Shown here in pieces: positions 33,219 through 41,865 of a stretch of DNA of 64,000 nt (position 1 is the stretch's first letter; each line of letters begins with the position of its first letter). The notes under the pieces are model-generated. The model was not told the DNA's origin. It did no database searches and saw only the letters and a program-made list of their open reading frames with translations. This DNA comes from JBKEDC01 sp047972995 (lineage in GTDB: Bacteria > Bacteroidota > Bacteroidia > Bacteroidales > Prolixibacteraceae). Where the stretch lies: NCBI GenBank assembly GCA_047972995.1, contig JBKEBD010000003.1:1-64000 (forward strand). Reading direction: 5' to 3'. Made by a program: the position numbers and the translations under genes.

Positions 33219-35009
33219 TTATTTTCCTTTGTTTTCTTCAGCTTCCATTTGAGATTTCAATGCAGCCAATTCAGAAATATCACCTAGAGTTGTTTTTTCA
33301 ACATTCTCTTTTACAGCTTTCACTGCTTTTTTAGTTGATTTTTCTTCTGCTGTTTTTTCTGCCTCATCTGCTGCACGTTGGTCATCTTCGAATGTGCGAG
33401 AGTGCGACAAAATGATACGTTTTGCTGATTTAGAGAATTCGATTACTTTGAAGTCTAGTTTTTCATCTGCTTTGGCTTGAGCACCGTCTTCTTTCACTAG
33501 GTGACGAGGAGTTGCGAAACCTTCAACACCGTAAGGAAGAGCGATAGTAGCACCTTTGTCGAACAAGTCAACGATAGTACCTTCGTGTACTGAACCTACA
33601 GAGAAAATTGTTTCAAATACATCCCATGGGTTTTCTTCCAATTGTTTGTGACCAAGGCTCAAACGACGGTTGTCTTTATCGATATCAAGTACTACTACTT
33701 CGATTTCAGCACCGATTGAAGTAAATTCTGATGGGTGTTTGATTTTCTTAGTCCAAGAAAGGTCTGAAATATGAATCAAACCATCAACACCTTCTTCGAT
33801 TTCTACGAATACACCGAAGTTAGTGAAGTTACGCACGCGAGCTGTGTGTTTTGAGTTAACAGCAAAGCGAGTGTCGATATCACCCCAAGGATCTTGTTTC
33901 AATTGTTTGATACCCAATGACATTTTACGTTCTTCACGGTCTAGAGTCAAGATTTGAGCATCGATTTCGTCGCCTACTTTCAAGAAGTCTTGAGCAGAAC
34001 GCAAGTGTTGGCTCCAGCTCATTTCTGAAACGTGGATCAAACCTTCTACGCCTGGAGCAATCTCGATGAATGCACCGTAGTCAGCCATAACAACAACTCT
34101 ACCTTTAACAGTATCACCAACTTTAACTTCACCATCTAGGTTATCCCATGGATGAGCAGAAAGTTGTTTCAAGCCCAAAGCGATACGTTTTTTCTCGTTG
34201 TCGAAGTCCAAGATAACCACGTTAAGTTTTTGATCCAACTCAACGATTTCACTTGGGTGAGAAATACGACCCCAGCTAAGGTCGGTGATGTGGATAAGAC
34301 CGTCAACACCACCCAAGTCGATGAATACACCGTATGAAGTAATGTTTTTAACCGTACCCTCAAGCACTTGTCCTTTTTCCAATTTCGAAATAATTTCTTT
34401 CTTTTGTTGTTCCAACTCAGCTTCAATAAGAGCTTTGTGAGAAACCACAACGTTTCGGAACTCTTGGTTAATTTTAACCACTTTGAATTCCATTGTTTTA
34501 CCCACGTACATATCGTAATCGCGGATAGGTTTAACGTCGATTTGTGAACCTGGCAAGAATGCTTCTAAACCAAACACATCAACGATCATACCACCTTTAG
34601 TGCGGCATTTGATATATCCTTTGATGATTTCGTCATTCTCCAAAGCTTCGTTGATACGATCCCAAGAGCGCAATGCACGAGCTTTTTTGTGTGACAAAAT
34701 CATTTGTCCTTTTTTGTCTTCAAGGTTTTCAATGTAAACCTCTACAGTGTCACCCACTTTTAAGTCTGGGTTATAACGGAATTCGTTCAAAGAAACGATA
34801 CCATCTGATTTGTAGTCAATGTTTACAACAACTTCGCGTTTGTTCATTGAAACTACAGTACCTTCTTTTACTTCTTTTTCTTGAACAGTGTTCAACGTGT
34901 TGTTGTACATTTGCTCAAATTCTGAACCTGTTTGACCTGCGAAACCTAGGTCTTCAGCTTCCAATGCAGCCCAATCGAAATCAGCTACGTTTTGGTTTTG
35001 ATCTACCAT
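33219..35009 (-). CDS. rpsA: 30S ribosomal protein S1
   Basis: S1 binds mRNA on the small ribosomal subunit and helps initiation. Six S1-type OB domains can be followed, starting near residues 44, 125, 210, 295, 380 and 465. Repeats such as GVDGLIHITDLSWGRISHPSE and GVEGLIHVSEMSWSQ mark domains 3 and 4. The last ~55 residues are Lys/Glu-rich and low in complexity. Length 596 is usual for Bacteroidetes. The promoter at 35080-35109 is an excellent consensus match, fitting high expression. Confidence 0.97.
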   Translation of the reverse strand: MVDQNQNVADFDWAALEAEDLGFAGQTGSEFEQMYNNTLNTVQEKEVKEGTVVSMNKREVVVNIDYKSDGIVSLNEFRYNPDLKVGDTVEVYIENLEDKKGQMILSHKKARALRSWDRINEALENDEIIKGYIKCRTKGGMIVDVFGLEAFLPGSQIDVKPIRDYDMYVGKTMEFKVVKINQEFRNVVVSHKALIEAELEQQKKEIISKLEKGQVLEGTVKNITSYGVFIDLGGVDGLIHITDLSWGRISHPSEIVELDQKLNVVILDFDNEKKRIALGLKQLSAHPWDNLDGEVKVGDTVKGRVVVMADYGAFIEIAPGVEGLIHVSEMSWSQHLRSAQDFLKVGDEIDAQILTLDREERKMSLGIKQLKQDPWGDIDTRFAVNSKHTARVRNFTNFGVFVEIEEGVDGLIHISDLSWTKKIKHPSEFTSIGAEIEVVVLDIDKDNRRLSLGHKQLEENPWDVFETIFSVGSVHEGTIVDLFDKGATIALPYGVEGFATPRHLVKEDGAQAKADEKLDFKVIEFSKSAKRIILSHSRTFEDDQRAADEAEKTAEEKSTKKAVKAVKENVEKTTLGDISELAALKSQMEAEENKGK

Positions 35010-35079
35010 CTTTTTGTTAATTAATACTTTACTAAATTAGACTTTATGTTGTTTTACCCTTATGGGGCTTAACGCGGTG

Positions 35080-35109
35080 CAAATATATAACTATTGTTTC
35101 GTATGACAA
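35080..35109 (-). promoter_or_regulatory. rpsA promoter
   Basis: On the minus strand TTG (35107-35109) and TATATTTG (35080-35087) are separated by 19 nt, the ideal Bacteroidetes primary-sigma layout. The leader before ATG is about 65 nt. Confidence 0.8.
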
Positions 35110-35198
35110 TGCTTTTCTGCAAACTTTCTTAGTTTTAACGTTTTAGAAAGATTAGCTGCTCTATTTACACTCACCGAGGAAGATGCCCTACCCTTTCA

Positions 35199-37085
35199 CT
35201 ATCGATATTCTAGCGGTTGAGGCATTCTTGGTTGGAAATCATACGGAATTTTCACATCGCCTTCGCGGAATTGGAATCCAAAGAGCGATTGATCGCTCGG
35301 GTGTTTGGGGTAGCACATCAGGCGGATTTGAAGCGTTCCAAAGATGAGATTATCATTCCGCAAGCGAATGCCTCCGCCAATTCCAGCATAATAGTCTTGC
35401 GTAAAAATGGGTTCTTGTTTGCGCCCAATAATGCCAATATCAAGCACCGAAAAGGTGGAAATACTAAACCCAAGTATTTTCCGCTTCAAATAGATTTCCG
35501 TTTCTGTTTTAAGGGCTAATCGTTTTTGCCCGTTCACTTCATTGCTGCCAAAACCTCGAATGCCATAATCGTTATTAATGGTAATATATTCTTGATCGAA
35601 TCGGTTAATGCCGTTCAAGTAAGACAAATCGACAAAATATCGCATACTCCTATTTAATAGTCGCAGTTGCTTACTAATGTAGTTCACCTGAAATTGAATT
35701 TCGCCTTGTTCCATTTTTCGCGAATTGAAGAATGTACCAACTCCAGCCGACAGATATAAATACGACGAGCGATATTTCACCAAATCTCCCGTCGAAAGGA
35801 AAAGATGAGCATAGCATCTTTCTATGAATTCATTATCATCGTAGCCCACCACGAGCTCATGAAAATAGCCCCTTGGCATATCTTCAGTGGCCCCAAATCC
35901 TCGAATGAGGTTATCGCGAATGTAGTATCTGTTGGCAAAGCTCACACTTCCGAGTATGAGGTTCGAATTGGCATAAACCTGATTACCATCATTGCCTGCT
36001 AGCGGACGATCGAAAAAATCGATCTTTCGGTATCTTCCCGAAACAACCAATTGCTTTTCTCCAAGCATCCCTCCATTGGGGAGTTCAAAGGCATAGCCTA
36101 CCCAAGAATCGAAGGTGGAATAATTTATTCGAAATCCGTTTAAATCGTAGGGCGAATCATACAAATTGTCGCTATTCCAATAGCGATAATATTTCACCGA
36201 GCCACCCCATTTGGTATCAGTACGGAGGAATGGGCGGTCTAATGTTGCGTTAAATCCTTCTTGTTTATAGCTCTGGGTATAACCTATTTTAAAGTCGGCA
36301 TAGGTGCCCGTGAAGTTGTGAATTTCATATTGTAGGTCGTAACCCTCGCTCAAATCTGCTTTGGCATTATGAATATAGCTTAGCTCTAATTCATGCCCTT
36401 GTCCAAACATATTTTTATTGTACACACTGGCTGTCCATTTACTTAAACTGCTGTAACTTCCGCTCACCCCATAAGGAAACACATCTTTAGTCATTACGGT
36501 GAGATACACCTCGTTGGTATCGGTGGGCGAAGGTTCTGCCAAAATCAGCGCATCGCGAATGAAAGGAAGCGTACGCAGCACACGCTCATTATCTAAAATA
36601 CGCTCCGGATCGAGCAACTCACCTTCTTCCACAAACAAACTTCGGTTAATGGTTTGGCTGCGTGTTTTCCTGCTGGTGTTGTTTAAAATACGCTCTGCTT
36701 CATTGCGCACTGTTTTGGTGGTGTCGGAAATAAGAGCTCCCCACGCTTGCAGTGGCACAATGTGTATTTTGGCTATTCGTTTTCCTTTCAGAAGATCAAT
36801 CTCTCGATATTGAGCCAAACGCTTTTCATCTTCTACATTGTTTTTTGTTTTTTCGTTTTGTTCTTCCACAATGGCTTCATAAACCAAACGAGGGAGTTTC
36901 TTTTGCGAAAGTGCCTGAATGAGGCTGTCGGAAAGAACAATATCTTCGCGCTCTTTTCTGAGTCGTTCGATGTCTTTGTTGAGTTTTTCAATGTGCTTTT
37001 TATCCCTCGAAACAGTTTGAGCCTTAGCTGAAAGACTATGACTAATGAAGCTAAAATAAATTATAAATAACGTGAGACTACGCAT
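35199..37085 (-). CDS. Omp85/TamA-like outer membrane protein
   Basis: A 628-residue exported protein with signal peptide MRSLTLFIIYFSFISHSLSA and then a coiled-coil-prone segment (residues ~30-100). A POTRA-like module follows (RSLFVEEGELLDPERILDNERVLRTLPFIRDALI, ~155-190), and a long run of alternating beta-strands forms an outer-membrane barrel ending near GFQFREGDVKIPYDF. It resembles the surface-antigen/BamA superfamily, but the precise role is unknown. I prefer Met at 37085 over 37100, because the signal peptide begins there. It is a single gene upstream of the rpsA promoter. Confidence 0.8.
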   Translation of the reverse strand: MRSLTLFIIYFSFISHSLSAKAQTVSRDKKHIEKLNKDIERLRKEREDIVLSDSLIQALSQKKLPRLVYEAIVEEQNEKTKNNVEDEKRLAQYREIDLLKGKRIAKIHIVPLQAWGALISDTTKTVRNEAERILNNTSRKTRSQTINRSLFVEEGELLDPERILDNERVLRTLPFIRDALILAEPSPTDTNEVYLTVMTKDVFPYGVSGSYSSLSKWTASVYNKNMFGQGHELELSYIHNAKADLSEGYDLQYEIHNFTGTYADFKIGYTQSYKQEGFNATLDRPFLRTDTKWGGSVKYYRYWNSDNLYDSPYDLNGFRINYSTFDSWVGYAFELPNGGMLGEKQLVVSGRYRKIDFFDRPLAGNDGNQVYANSNLILGSVSFANRYYIRDNLIRGFGATEDMPRGYFHELVVGYDDNEFIERCYAHLFLSTGDLVKYRSSYLYLSAGVGTFFNSRKMEQGEIQFQVNYISKQLRLLNRSMRYFVDLSYLNGINRFDQEYITINNDYGIRGFGSNEVNGQKRLALKTETEIYLKRKILGFSISTFSVLDIGIIGRKQEPIFTQDYYAGIGGGIRLRNDNLIFGTLQIRLMCYPKHPSDQSLFGFQFREGDVKIPYDFQPRMPQPLEYR

Positions 37086-37144
37086 GATATAAACCAACAA
37101 CTATATAAAACCAGAGTTTCAACTGGGCTTTCTGCACAAGATTT

Positions 37145-37230
37145 TTTCAAATATGGTTAAAAGTATCGACTTTTTTTCATCAATCGGCATAAAATTATGG
37201 CAATTGATGAAAAAAGCACCGTATTTGAAA
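37145..37230. repeat. large imperfect inverted repeat
   Basis: Two nested arm pairs are visible: TTTCAAATATGGT (37145-37157) with ACCGTATTTGAAA (37218-37230), and CTTTTTTTCATCAAT (37170-37184) with ATTGATGAAAAAAG (37203-37216). Together they would form an ~86-nt hairpin with a side bulge, 45 bp upstream of the outer-membrane gene start. The next ~300 bp (37231-37533) show nothing recognisable. Confidence 0.5.
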
Positions 37231-37559
37231 TCACTAGCGGAATTAAATAGCTTGTGGGTTGAAGCTTCATTTCTTCAACATTTCTAATTTACCGCCCCGG
37301 TTGCCTCCTTAGCAAACTAACAAGCAATGCCTGTGAGTTGCATCTTTCAACAACTCTCCTTCTTATATTTCCACATTTCACCAGCTCAGCAAGCAGCAAG
37401 ATACCCCTCCCCAAAAAAGCCCCCATCTCCCAATTTCAGTCGCAAAAAACAATTATTTGCTTTGCTATATTCCTCATATATATTGATAATATTTATTGCC
37501 CATCAATATTATTAAACTACATTTTCGAATAAAATGAATGAATATTTTGTAATTTCAAA

Positions 37560-37587
37560 TACTTTTGCACATACAAATGAAGGAGGG
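37560..37587 (+). promoter_or_regulatory. promoter box and strong Shine-Dalgarno deciding the start
   Basis: TACTTTTG (37560-37567) fits the -7 consensus, and GAAGGAGGG (about 37579-37587) is an unusually strong ribosome-binding site 6 nt before ATG 37594. Both argue that translation starts at 37594 and not at 37534. Confidence 0.65.
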
Positions 37588-37593
37588 AATAAA

Positions 37594-37965
37594 ATGTTAG
37601 ACTTAAATTTCACCTATAATCCAGACGAAAATTTTTACAGAATTAAATGGGAAGGAGAAACCAAACTCGAACAAATAGAAAAATTCTGGGAAGAACTAAA
37701 AGAAGAGTATGAATTGAACGGAGGAGAGCATCTGTTTTTAGTTGACAACACAACTGTGCATTACGAAGAATCAACCCAAAGATGCCGTTTGCACGCCAGA
37801 TTCTATGAAAAAAATCCTGCTATATTTAAAGATAGCAAAATTGCCATTGTGGTTACTACCCCACATTCTACTGCCCGACTATTCTACATTGTGAACAATG
37901 TAAAAACGGCTGAAATAAAGATTTTTTCTACAATAAGCGCAACCAAAGCGTGGTTAGTGAGATAA
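37594..37965 (+). CDS. hypothetical STAS/SpoIIAA-like protein
   Basis: A 123-residue soluble protein. Its pattern, an N-terminal strand pair (FYRIKWEGETKLEQIEKFWEEL), a central LFLVDNTTVHY and IAIVVTTPHSTARLFYIVNN, is like small STAS/SpoIIAA-fold proteins that occur alone in Bacteroidetes. This is a fold-level guess without a diagnostic motif. The longer frame from 37534 is rejected because a promoter lies inside it. The gene is followed by a decayed acetyltransferase. Confidence 0.7.
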   Translation: MLDLNFTYNPDENFYRIKWEGETKLEQIEKFWEELKEEYELNGGEHLFLVDNTTVHYEESTQRCRLHARFYEKNPAIFKDSKIAIVVTTPHSTARLFYIVNNVKTAEIKIFSTISATKAWLVR

Positions 37966-38009
37966 TAATATCTACTTTTATCAGCATTTGATTAAACGAA
38001 AAACACCTG

Positions 38010-38565
38010 ATGCTGACAGAAAAAGAAAAATTGTTGAGCGGAATTTTAGCCGACACAACCGACCAATAACTCCTATCGTAATTAAAGACCTACAAGGCCT
38101 TGTGCCACGAATATAACCAAATTCATCCCGACAACGAGCAAGAACGAGAACACAAACTGCGTTCTATTTTAGGAAAGATAGGCGAAAATGTAAAAATTCA
38201 ATCTGATTTCTTTTGCGATAACGGAAGCAATATTGAAATTGGCGATTTTTTTCGCTAATCACAATTGCTCTATGCTCGATTGCGGCAAAATTACCTTTGG
38301 AAATCATGTTTTTGTAGCCCCCAATTGCTGATTCTACACTGTGGGGCACCCCCTAAATGCGGAAGAGTACTACAAATGGCTGAAGGAATATGCACAACCT
38401 ATTGCAGTGGGCAACAATGTGTGGATTGGCGGAAATGTGGTGGTACTTACCGGGGTAACAATTGGCGACAACACGGTAATTAGTGCCAGGAGTGTGGTTT
38501 CAAGCGACATTCCAAACGACGTGCTAGCCTTTAGCAATCCTTACCGTGTGATTAAAGAGATTTAA
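38010..38565 (+). pseudogene. sugar O-acetyltransferase (maa/lacA type), multiply broken
   Basis: The remnant starts MLTEKEKLLSG and ends in the left-handed beta-helix of a maltose/galactoside O-acetyltransferase (VWIGGNVVVLTGVTIGDNTVI ... DVLAFSNPYRVIKEI). It contains TAA at 38067 and 38079, one extra T in the T-run near 38246-38252 that shifts the frame in GDFF/ANHN, and TGA at 38329. Total length (556 nt) equals an intact gene plus one base, so decay is by point changes and not deletion. Confidence 0.88.
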
Positions 38566-38605
38566 AATGGCTGTTCGGGGTTGGTATGCACCATCCCCCG
38601 TCCCA

Positions 38606-39211
38606 CTAATCTTCAAAAGTGAATCTCTCGGGATATTTTCCCGTAATATTCGTAGTACGATAAAAGGCCTTCATTCGCTTAATGTCAACCTGAGCATCAT
38701 TGCTAAGTTCAAATGGCTCATACCAGCCAATTTCTTTTTTGCCAAAATCGAAATATCCTAAGTAAACTGTAGCTCCTGTTGCGCGTGCAATGGTGTGAAA
38801 TCCGCCTTTCCATCGCGTGGTTTTTTCGCGAGTACCCTCTGGTGTCATTGCCAAGTGGAAAACATCATCGGCTTCATTCATCGCTTCAATTATCTGGCGA
38901 ACAATGGGCGCCCCTTTCGAACGGTCGATAGCAATGCACCCTGCTTTACGCAAGAAATGCCCCACTGGCCAAAAGAAAAATTCTTTTTTAATCACCACAT
39001 GAGCAATGCCCCCTACCGAGGTGTAGTAAAGCCATGAGATCACAAAATCCCAAGCGCTCGTGTGTGGCATTCCAATAATGATAGCTTTTTTTTCTGGCAT
39101 GACAGGCGACATGGCCTTCCAGCCCAGTAAACGGAGACTAAATTTACAAAATGATTGCATGAGGAAGGGTTTAATAATCCGCATTGCCACTAACTTAAAC
39201 TTTGGCGGCAA
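38606..39211 (-). CDS. 1-acyl-glycerol-3-phosphate acyltransferase-like protein
   Basis: A 201-residue PlsC-family protein with the HX4D motif as HTSAWD near residue 50 and the EGTR motif in PEGTREKT near residue 124. It probably transfers an acyl chain to lysophosphatidate or a related lipid at the inner membrane. It starts 20 nt after the prohibitin-like gene and runs in the same direction. The family is broad, so substrate is not certain. Confidence 0.88.
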   Translation of the reverse strand: MPPKFKLVAMRIIKPFLMQSFCKFSLRLLGWKAMSPVMPEKKAIIIGMPHTSAWDFVISWLYYTSVGGIAHVVIKKEFFFWPVGHFLRKAGCIAIDRSKGAPIVRQIIEAMNEADDVFHLAMTPEGTREKTTRWKGGFHTIARATGATVYLGYFDFGKKEIGWYEPFELSNDAQVDIKRMKAFYRTTNITGKYPERFTFED

Positions 39212-39231
39212 TGCAGAATATATGGAGAGAT

Positions 39232-40047
39232 TTAGTTGTTGCCTAGAATTAGTGGCAGACCATCGTCGCCACCAACTACCACAACTTTAGCATTGGGAGA
39301 TTTTGCCAATTCAATTGTAGCATCTATCCCTCTTTGTTTCAACACTTTGTCCGACAACGACGAGTTAACAATGGTGTTGTATTTTGCAATACCTTCGGCT
39401 TCAATTCGCTTGCGCTCAGCTTCTGATTTTTCGCGTTCCAAGCGGAACTGATAGGCCAAAGCTTCTTGCTCTTGCTTCAATTTATTTTCAATAGCCACTC
39501 GAATTTGGTCGGGCAGATTAATGGCACGAATGAGTAAGGCGGTCATATCTACATTTTCCGAACGCAGCGTTTTTTGCGTTTCGCTAATAATAGATTCCTC
39601 TACCTCACTTCTTTTGGTTGAGTAAATTTCTTCTGCCGAATATCTACCACAAACTTGACGCACCATAGAACGCACCTCTGGCACCACTAATTGGTCGATG
39701 TAATTTCGCCCAAATACTTCATGCAAATCTCCAATTTTAGCGTAAGTGGGGTGAAATCGAACCGAAATATCAACACTAATAGAAAGTCCATTTTTATCGA
39801 GCACATTCATGGTTTCTTCTCGTTTCTGCTCTTTCACGTCATACACGATAAAATCATTCCAAGGCGCAATTACATGGAATCCGGGCGTATAGACTTGTTC
39901 TTTATCTAAGCCGCTAGCAAAGGGCTTAAACACCACGGCTCGCTCGCCCGGTTGAAGTGTAAAAAACATACTACTTCCAAAGAAAAAAAGAATTGCCAAT
40001 ACAAAAATGGCAATCAAAAGATAAGTTGTTTTGAGTTGTTTATTCAT
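39232..40047 (-). CDS. prohibitin/SPFH (band 7) membrane protein
   Basis: A 271-residue protein with one N-terminal membrane helix (LLIAIFVLAILFFFGSSMF), then the SPFH domain (LQPGERAVVFKPF ... VDISVRFHP ... YSAEEIYSTKRSEVEESI). A charged coiled-coil follows (EQEALAYQFRLEREKSEAERKRIEAEG, ~190-220). It forms large rings or scaffolds in the inner membrane and is often tied to proteolysis or lipid domains. Pairing with an acyltransferase hints at membrane lipid organisation. Confidence 0.92.
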   Translation of the reverse strand: MNKQLKTTYLLIAIFVLAILFFFGSSMFFTLQPGERAVVFKPFASGLDKEQVYTPGFHVIAPWNDFIVYDVKEQKREETMNVLDKNGLSISVDISVRFHPTYAKIGDLHEVFGRNYIDQLVVPEVRSMVRQVCGRYSAEEIYSTKRSEVEESIISETQKTLRSENVDMTALLIRAINLPDQIRVAIENKLKQEQEALAYQFRLEREKSEAERKRIEAEGIAKYNTIVNSSLSDKVLKQRGIDATIELAKSPNAKVVVVGGDDGLPLILGNN

Positions 40048-40158
40048 CGTTGGTGTATTTAAATTTGTAGGTTAAAAATACAAAAAAGACGAATAACACG
40101 GTGTTAATGTTTTAAAATCTATATTCTGAGCAAGCTTTGTAAACTTTGTTTTAAAAAA

Positions 40159-41019
40159 TCAACTGAAATAAATACGTAGCAACTCTTGCTTCGATTTTAT
40201 TTTCAATCGGCGCAGTGAGCGGTCTTTAATTTGACGCACGCGCTCTTTGGTGAGATTTACTTTTTTGCCAATTTCCTCTAGAGTAAGGGGCTTTTCGCCA
40301 TGTAAACCAAAATAATATTGAAGAATGGTGGATTCTCGCTCATCGAGTTGCGATAAAATACGCATCAACTCATCGTGCAGCGAATTGTTAATAAGGTCTT
40401 CATCGGGCTGCTTCTCTCTGTCATTTCTGAGCGTATCATACATTGTAAAATCATCGTCGCTAAAAGAGGCATCCATAGAAACAGGCTGATTGCTTGCACG
40501 CATGAGGTCTTTAGCCAGTTCGGGAGTGCTCTCCACAGCATCGGCTATTTCTTCTGCCGAAGGTTCACGCTCCAACTCTTGCTCTAGTCGGCTCGATGCT
40601 CTACTAATTTTGTTTGCAATAACCGATTTGTTCACCGGCAGACGCACCAAACGCCCTTGGTTAGCCAACGCCTGCATGATGCTCTGCCTAATCCACCACA
40701 CAGCATATGAAATAAATTTAAAACCCTTGGTTTCATCAAATCGTTGCGCCGCCTTAATTAGCCCCAAGTTCCCTTCATTGATTAAGTCGGGCAAAGGGAG
40801 TCCACTATTTTGATATTGCTTAGCCACCGAAACGACAAAACGCAAATTTGCCCGCACCAACTTACTCAACGCCTCGGCATCTCCATTTCTTATGCGCTGT
40901 GCAAGCTCTGTTTCCTCTTCTATATTAATCATATCTTCTCGGCTCACATCTTGCAAATATTTTTCTAGCGATACACTATCTTTATTGGTTATTTTGGGGT
41001 TTATTTTTAGGCGCCTCAT
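40159..41019 (-). CDS. RpoD-like sigma-70 factor
   Basis: A 286-residue sigma factor lacking region 1.1, as in Bacteroidetes primary sigmas. Region 1.2 (SLEKYLQDVSREDMINIEEE), region 2 (RANLRFVVSVAKQYQNSGLPLPDLINEGNLGLIKAA, KGFKFISYAVWWIRQSI), region 3 and region 4 (LTLEEIGKKVNLTKERVRQIKDRSLRRLK) are all present. After VRLP the sequence VNKSVIANKI departs from the LNQVGSLNKI expected of the housekeeping factor, as I recall it, and the 200-225 segment is divergent. It may be a second, group-2-like factor and not the primary one. Confidence 0.88.
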   Translation of the reverse strand: MRRLKINPKITNKDSVSLEKYLQDVSREDMINIEEETELAQRIRNGDAEALSKLVRANLRFVVSVAKQYQNSGLPLPDLINEGNLGLIKAAQRFDETKGFKFISYAVWWIRQSIMQALANQGRLVRLPVNKSVIANKISRASSRLEQELEREPSAEEIADAVESTPELAKDLMRASNQPVSMDASFSDDDFTMYDTLRNDREKQPDEDLINNSLHDELMRILSQLDERESTILQYYFGLHGEKPLTLEEIGKKVNLTKERVRQIKDRSLRRLKIKSKQELLRIYFS

Positions 41020-41146
41020 CGGTTTTTCAATTAATAGTTATGTTACGTTCTAAATATAACAAATTATAATTTTCAATTGTTGCACGAAATAAAACTATTG
41101 CAAAAAAAAGATAGCTCAGCAAAATTTTGGGAATTGAGAAAGTCCT

Positions 41147-41184
41147 AAAAAAAACAAAACTCCAACTGTTACCAGTTGGAGTTT
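41147..41184 (-). terminator. terminator of the tandem tRNA-Arg genes
   Basis: On the minus strand AAACTCCAACTG and CAGTTGGAGTTT form a 12-bp stem with a 4-nt loop, followed by TTGTTTTTTTT. It begins 2 nt past the tRNA end. Confidence 0.88.
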
Positions 41185-41185
41185 G

Positions 41186-41258
41186 TGACCTCGGCAGGAG
41201 TCGAACCTGCAACCTCTTGGGCCGTAACCAAGTGCTCTATCCATTAAGCTACGAAGTC
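41186..41258 (-). tRNA. tRNA-Arg (ACG), copy 2
   Basis: A 73-nt cloverleaf on the minus strand. Acceptor strands GACTTCG and CGAGGTC, anticodon stem CTTGG/CCAAG with loop TTACGGC (anticodon ACG), T arm GCAGGTTCGACTCCTGC, discriminator A. It is almost identical to the copy 34 bp upstream. Confidence 0.95.
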
Positions 41259-41291
41259 ATTTGTTATGTGTTGTTTTAGAGAAATAAAAAG

Positions 41292-41364
41292 TGACCCCGG
41301 CAGGAGTCGAACCTGCAACCTCTTGGGCCGTAACCAAGTGCTCTATCCATTAAGCTACGGAGTC
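41292..41364 (-). tRNA. tRNA-Arg (ACG), copy 1
   Basis: A 73-nt cloverleaf on the minus strand with anticodon ACG. It differs from the neighbouring copy only in the acceptor stem, GACTCCG/CGGGGTC instead of GACTTCG/CGAGGTC. Positions 5 and 68 change together from U-A to C-G, so pairing is kept in both. Confidence 0.95.
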
Positions 41365-41432
41365 ATTATCTTTCTAAGACGATGCAAATGTAGCCCTTTT
41401 TTCTAAACCCACAATAGCTATGCAAAAAAAAA

Positions 41433-41720
41433 TCAATATTTTTCCATTTTATCCTCAATTGTCACATCGTTCTGAAAGTTGGTTTGCATTTTGACATAGG
41501 TCATAAGCGTTTCGGTGCCAACTTCTTCTAATCTTTCATGCACTTTTTTCACCACAGCCATCACTTCATCGAAAGTTCCCTCCATAACGGTTTCAAAAGG
41601 ACAAACTTTATATTTCAAGCCCGAAGCTGCAATAATTTCAATGGCTCTATCAACCAAATCATAAGTGTGCTGCCCATCAGCTTGAGGAAGAACCTGCAAT
41701 GCGAGATTAATTGTTTTCAT
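41433..41720 (-). CDS. thiamine-binding/MTH1187 (DUF77) family protein
   Basis: A 95-residue protein of the YkoF/MTH1187 fold. MKTINLALQVLPQ opens the beta-strand, and YDLVDRAIEIIAASGLKYKVCPFETVMEGTFDEVM is the family core. Family members bind thiamine or related ligands; the substrate here is untested. The open frame extends to 41771, but homology starts at the Met at 41720. It is downstream of fhs in the same direction. Confidence 0.82.
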   Translation of the reverse strand: MKTINLALQVLPQADGQHTYDLVDRAIEIIAASGLKYKVCPFETVMEGTFDEVMAVVKKVHERLEEVGTETLMTYVKMQTNFQNDVTIEDKMEKY

Positions 41721-41865
41721 CTTTTTGTAGTTTTTAGTGTGACCCTGCAAAATGTGAAATTGCAGCGTCAATATATTTGAATCATGTTATTTCATTGGCT
41801 TGAAAGCACCATGTGGCTAGTTGTTATCTATTGCACAATCCAACAGCTAACAACTAACTTTCGTT

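Noticed and set aside
37534..37593. Longer N-terminus for the STAS-like protein
   Set aside because: A TAnnTTTG promoter box lies inside this segment and a strong Shine-Dalgarno precedes ATG 37594.
41186..41364. tRNA pair as an integration (att) site
   Set aside because: No integrase gene or displaced tRNA fragment is found nearby; the second copy is a complete tRNA.
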